Source: Eulemur rufifrons (lineage: Eukaryota > Chordata > Mammalia > Primates > Lemuridae). From it: 64,000 nucleotides of DNA. This document shows positions 61,604-64,000 of the stretch, piece after piece. Under the pieces are notes generated by a model. The model ran no database searches and was not told the origin of the DNA. It was given only the letters and a program-made list of their open reading frames with translations. The position numbers and the translations under genes are program-made. Position 1 is the stretch's first letter. Each line of letters begins with the position of its first letter. The DNA is taken from positions 13,320,193 through 13,384,192 of the forward strand of contig NC_091012.1 of assembly GCF_041146395.1 (NCBI RefSeq). The letters run 5' to 3'.

Positions 61604-63667
61604 TACTATCAGCAGGGTGTTAAAGTCTCCAGCCACTATAGTATTGTTATCTATCATTTGGTTCAGATCAAGTAGGGTTTGCTTTATGAATCTGGGTGCA
61701 CCTAAATTGGGTGCATATATATTAAGTATAGTTATGTCTTCTTGCTGAATTGTACCCTTCACCAGTATATAGTAACTATCTTTGTTTTTCATTACTTTTT
61801 TTAATTTAAAAACTAAGTCATTGGAGATTAAAACCGCCACACCAGCTTTCTTTTGGCTTCCATTTGCTTGAAATATCGATTTTCACCCTTTTGTTTTCAG
61901 TCTAAATGCATCTTTGCATGTACATATACACTATATAATGCTGAAGGATATAGTTCAATAAGAAGACATAACTATACTTAATATGTATGCACCCAACTTA
62001 GGTTCACACAGATTCATAAAGCAAACCCTACTTGATCTAAACCAAATGATAAACAGCAACACCATAATAGCCGGAGACTTCAAAACCCAGCTGACAGCAC
62101 AGGACAGACCCTCAAAACAGAAAATAAACAAAGAAATAATGGACTTAAATACAATACTAGAACAAATGGGTCTGACTGACATCTACGGGAAATTCTACCC
62201 AAAATCCACTGAATATACATTCTTCTCATCAGCTCATGGGACATTCTCTAAGATTGACCATATCCTAGGACATAAAGCATGTCTTAAAAAATTCAAAAAA
62301 ATAGAAATTATACCATGAATCTTCCCAGATCACAGAGGAATAAAGGTAGACATTAACCCTAACAGAAATTCTCATTTCTACTCAAAGTCATGGAAGTTAA
62401 ACAACCTTCTCCTGAATGATTATTTTATAAATGAAGAAATCAAAATGGAAATCAAAAGATTCTTTGAATTAAATGACAAAGCAGACACAACTTATCAAAA
62501 TCAGTGGGACATAGCTAAACCAGTCCTGAGAGGAAAATTCATTTCCATAAATGCCTATATCAAAAAGACAGAAAACTTATAAATAGACAACCTAATGAAT
62601 AGACTCAAAGAGCTGGAGAAAGAATAACAGACCAGCCCCAAACCCAGCAGAAGGAGAGAAGTTATTAAGATCAAATCAGAACAAAATGAAAAGGACAACA
62701 AAAAAACAATAAGGGAGATTAATAAAACAAAAAGTTTGTTCTTTGAAAAGACAAACAAAATAGACACACCTCTGGCTAGACAACTCAAGAGCAACAACCC
62801 TATCAAAAAGTGGGCAAAGGACATAAATAGAAATTTTTCAAAAGAAGATATAAGAATGGCTAACACACATATGAAAAAATGCTCAACCTCTCTAATCATC
62901 AGGGAAATGCAAATCAAAACCACAGTGAGATATCACTTAATCCAGTGAGAACAGCCTTTATCAAAAAGTCCCAAAACAATACATGTTGGCATGGATACGG
63001 AGAAACAGGAACACTCGTGCACTGCTGGTGGGACTGCAAACTAGTGCAACCCCTGTGGAAAACAATATGGAGATACCTTAAACAGATTCAAGTAGACCTA
63101 CCATTCGATCCAGCAATCCCATTACTCGGCATCTACCCCAAAGAACAAAAGACATTCTATGACAAAGATACCTGCACCCGAAGGTTTATAGTAGCACAAT
63201 TCACAATTGCAAAGATGTGGAAACAACCCAAATGCCCATCAATTCATGAGTGGATCAGTAAAATGTGGTACATGTATACCATGGAGTATTACTCAGCTAT
63301 AAGAAATAACAGTGATATACAATGTGTTTTGTTCTCCTGCAGGGAGTTGGAACCCTTTTCTATTAAGTGAAGTATCCCAAGAATGGAAAAATAAGCACCA
63401 CATGTACTCACCAGCAAATTGGTTTCCCTGATCATCACCTAAGTGCACATTTGGGAATAACACTAATTGGGTATCGGACAGAGGTGGTGGGTGGGGGGAG
63501 GGGATGGGTGTATACCTACTTGATGAGTGCGATGCGCACTGTCTGGGGAATGGACACACTTGAAGCTCTGACTCAGGGGGATGGGGGGGCAAGGGCAATA
63601 TATATAACCTGAACTTTTGTACCCCCATAATAAGCTGAAATAAAAAAAAAGAAAAAGAATAAAAAAG
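61604..63667 (+). mobile_element. L1 with inverted-duplicated 5' end and deleted RT domain
   Basis: A single insertion flanked by a perfect 14-bp duplication. 61604-about 61930 is on the minus strand and encodes ORF2 endonuclease sequence, including ITILNIYAPNLGAPRFIKQT and NNTIVAGDFN. From about 61930 the plus strand encodes the same region again (ITILNMYAPNLGSHRFIKQT, NTIIAGDF) and runs on through the linker to [20 protein letters not shown] (about 62790). There the endonuclease-linker part is joined directly to the C-terminal part, without the RT domain. The C-terminus (163-codon frame 62879-63370), 3' UTR and poly-A follow. Frameshifts and stops lie near 62320-62640. Confidence 0.87.
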
Positions 63668-63681
63668 AAAGTATAAATCTA
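63668..63681. repeat. Right target-site duplication of the last L1
   Basis: AAAGTATAAATCTA, identical to 61590-61603, right after the A-rich tail. Confidence 0.85.
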
Positions 63682-64000
63682 AATTTAAATTCAATATAAG
63701 TAATAATATTAGTTCAGGCAATTTTTAGTTATTCCTATAATAATCATATTACACTTTTCTACTAAGCCCTCATTTAGTAATTGAATTTCAACTCTTCACC
63801 CTGCCATATGGTCCCATCACTGTGCAACATACATGGAGCTTTTTTCAAGAGTGCACAGTGTTAGATATCGTTAAGTGAATGAGAAGTCATCAAATCTTTA
63901 AAAAAAAATGCAAAGTCTGTCTTATAAATAAAGGCAGAGAAAAAGTTTAGTTCACTTTTATTTTTTTAATTGGTTTAAAGTCAGAGAGAGTAGGCACAAT
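63682..64000. other. Unique AT-rich sequence, nothing recognised
   Basis: No gene or repeat recognised up to the window end. Confidence 0.4.

Noticed and set aside
61613..62097. Large inverted repeat as a possible DNA transposon or hairpin RNA gene
   Set aside because: Both arms are L1 endonuclease-coding sequence and the whole is enclosed by an L1-type target duplication.

Overview
This is a gene-poor, repeat-dense stretch of mammalian nuclear DNA, most probably from a primate. The primate call rests on several Alu elements, many L1 insertions, a MaLR-like LTR, MIR fragments and copies of primate gene families. The young L1s end in 'GTACCCCCATAATAAGCTGAAATAAAA', unlike the human L1PA 3' end that I know, and no haplorrhine-type young L1 is seen. 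I therefore infer a strepsirrhine (lemur or loris lineage), with moderate confidence. There is no bacterial gene content, CRISPR array or operon.

Layout. 0-3 kb: L1 3' ends, including one complete L1 insertion with an internal inversion and a perfect target-site duplication. 3.4-4 kb: a broken olfactory receptor. About 4.6-8.8 kb: a decayed ERV-L-like pol on the minus strand (protease/RT, RNase H, integrase, dUTPase-like region). 9-10.6 kb: an older L1 ORF2 carrying a second L1 inserted in it. 12.7-13.45 kb: a broken V1R vomeronasal receptor (minus). 16-23.4 kb: nested L1s of several ages, one with a strongly A-to-G shifted segment. 24-24.8 kb: an intronless PKHD1L1-like fragment. 26.4-27.3 kb: a broken KRAB-type zinc-finger last exon (minus). 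28-33.6 kb: more L1, including two in opposite orientation.

33.9-38.3 kb is a GC-richer island. It holds three splice-flanked exons of a RALGDS-like gene (minus strand, with breaks) and a phase-matched but unrecognised pair of candidate exons (plus strand). 38.3-50.5 kb is mostly unique or anciently repetitive DNA with Alus.

50.9-55.7 kb holds the best gene-like structure: two exons of a cyclin-Y-like (CCNYL1-related) gene with matching phase-1 splice sites. The ancestral start codon position is CTG instead of ATG. Further exons, if present, lie beyond the window. A TAF10 processed pseudogene sits downstream of exon 2 on the same strand. 57.9-64 kb holds Alus and L1s, the last an L1 with an inverted-duplicated 5' end, no RT domain and a perfect 14-bp target-site duplication.

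The genes here do not form a pathway. I saw no convincing new biological system. The observations most worth following are the cyclin-Y-like locus, the A-to-G shifted L1 segment, the RALGDS-like exons and the unusual L1 insertion structures. All family assignments are by eye; no database search was run.
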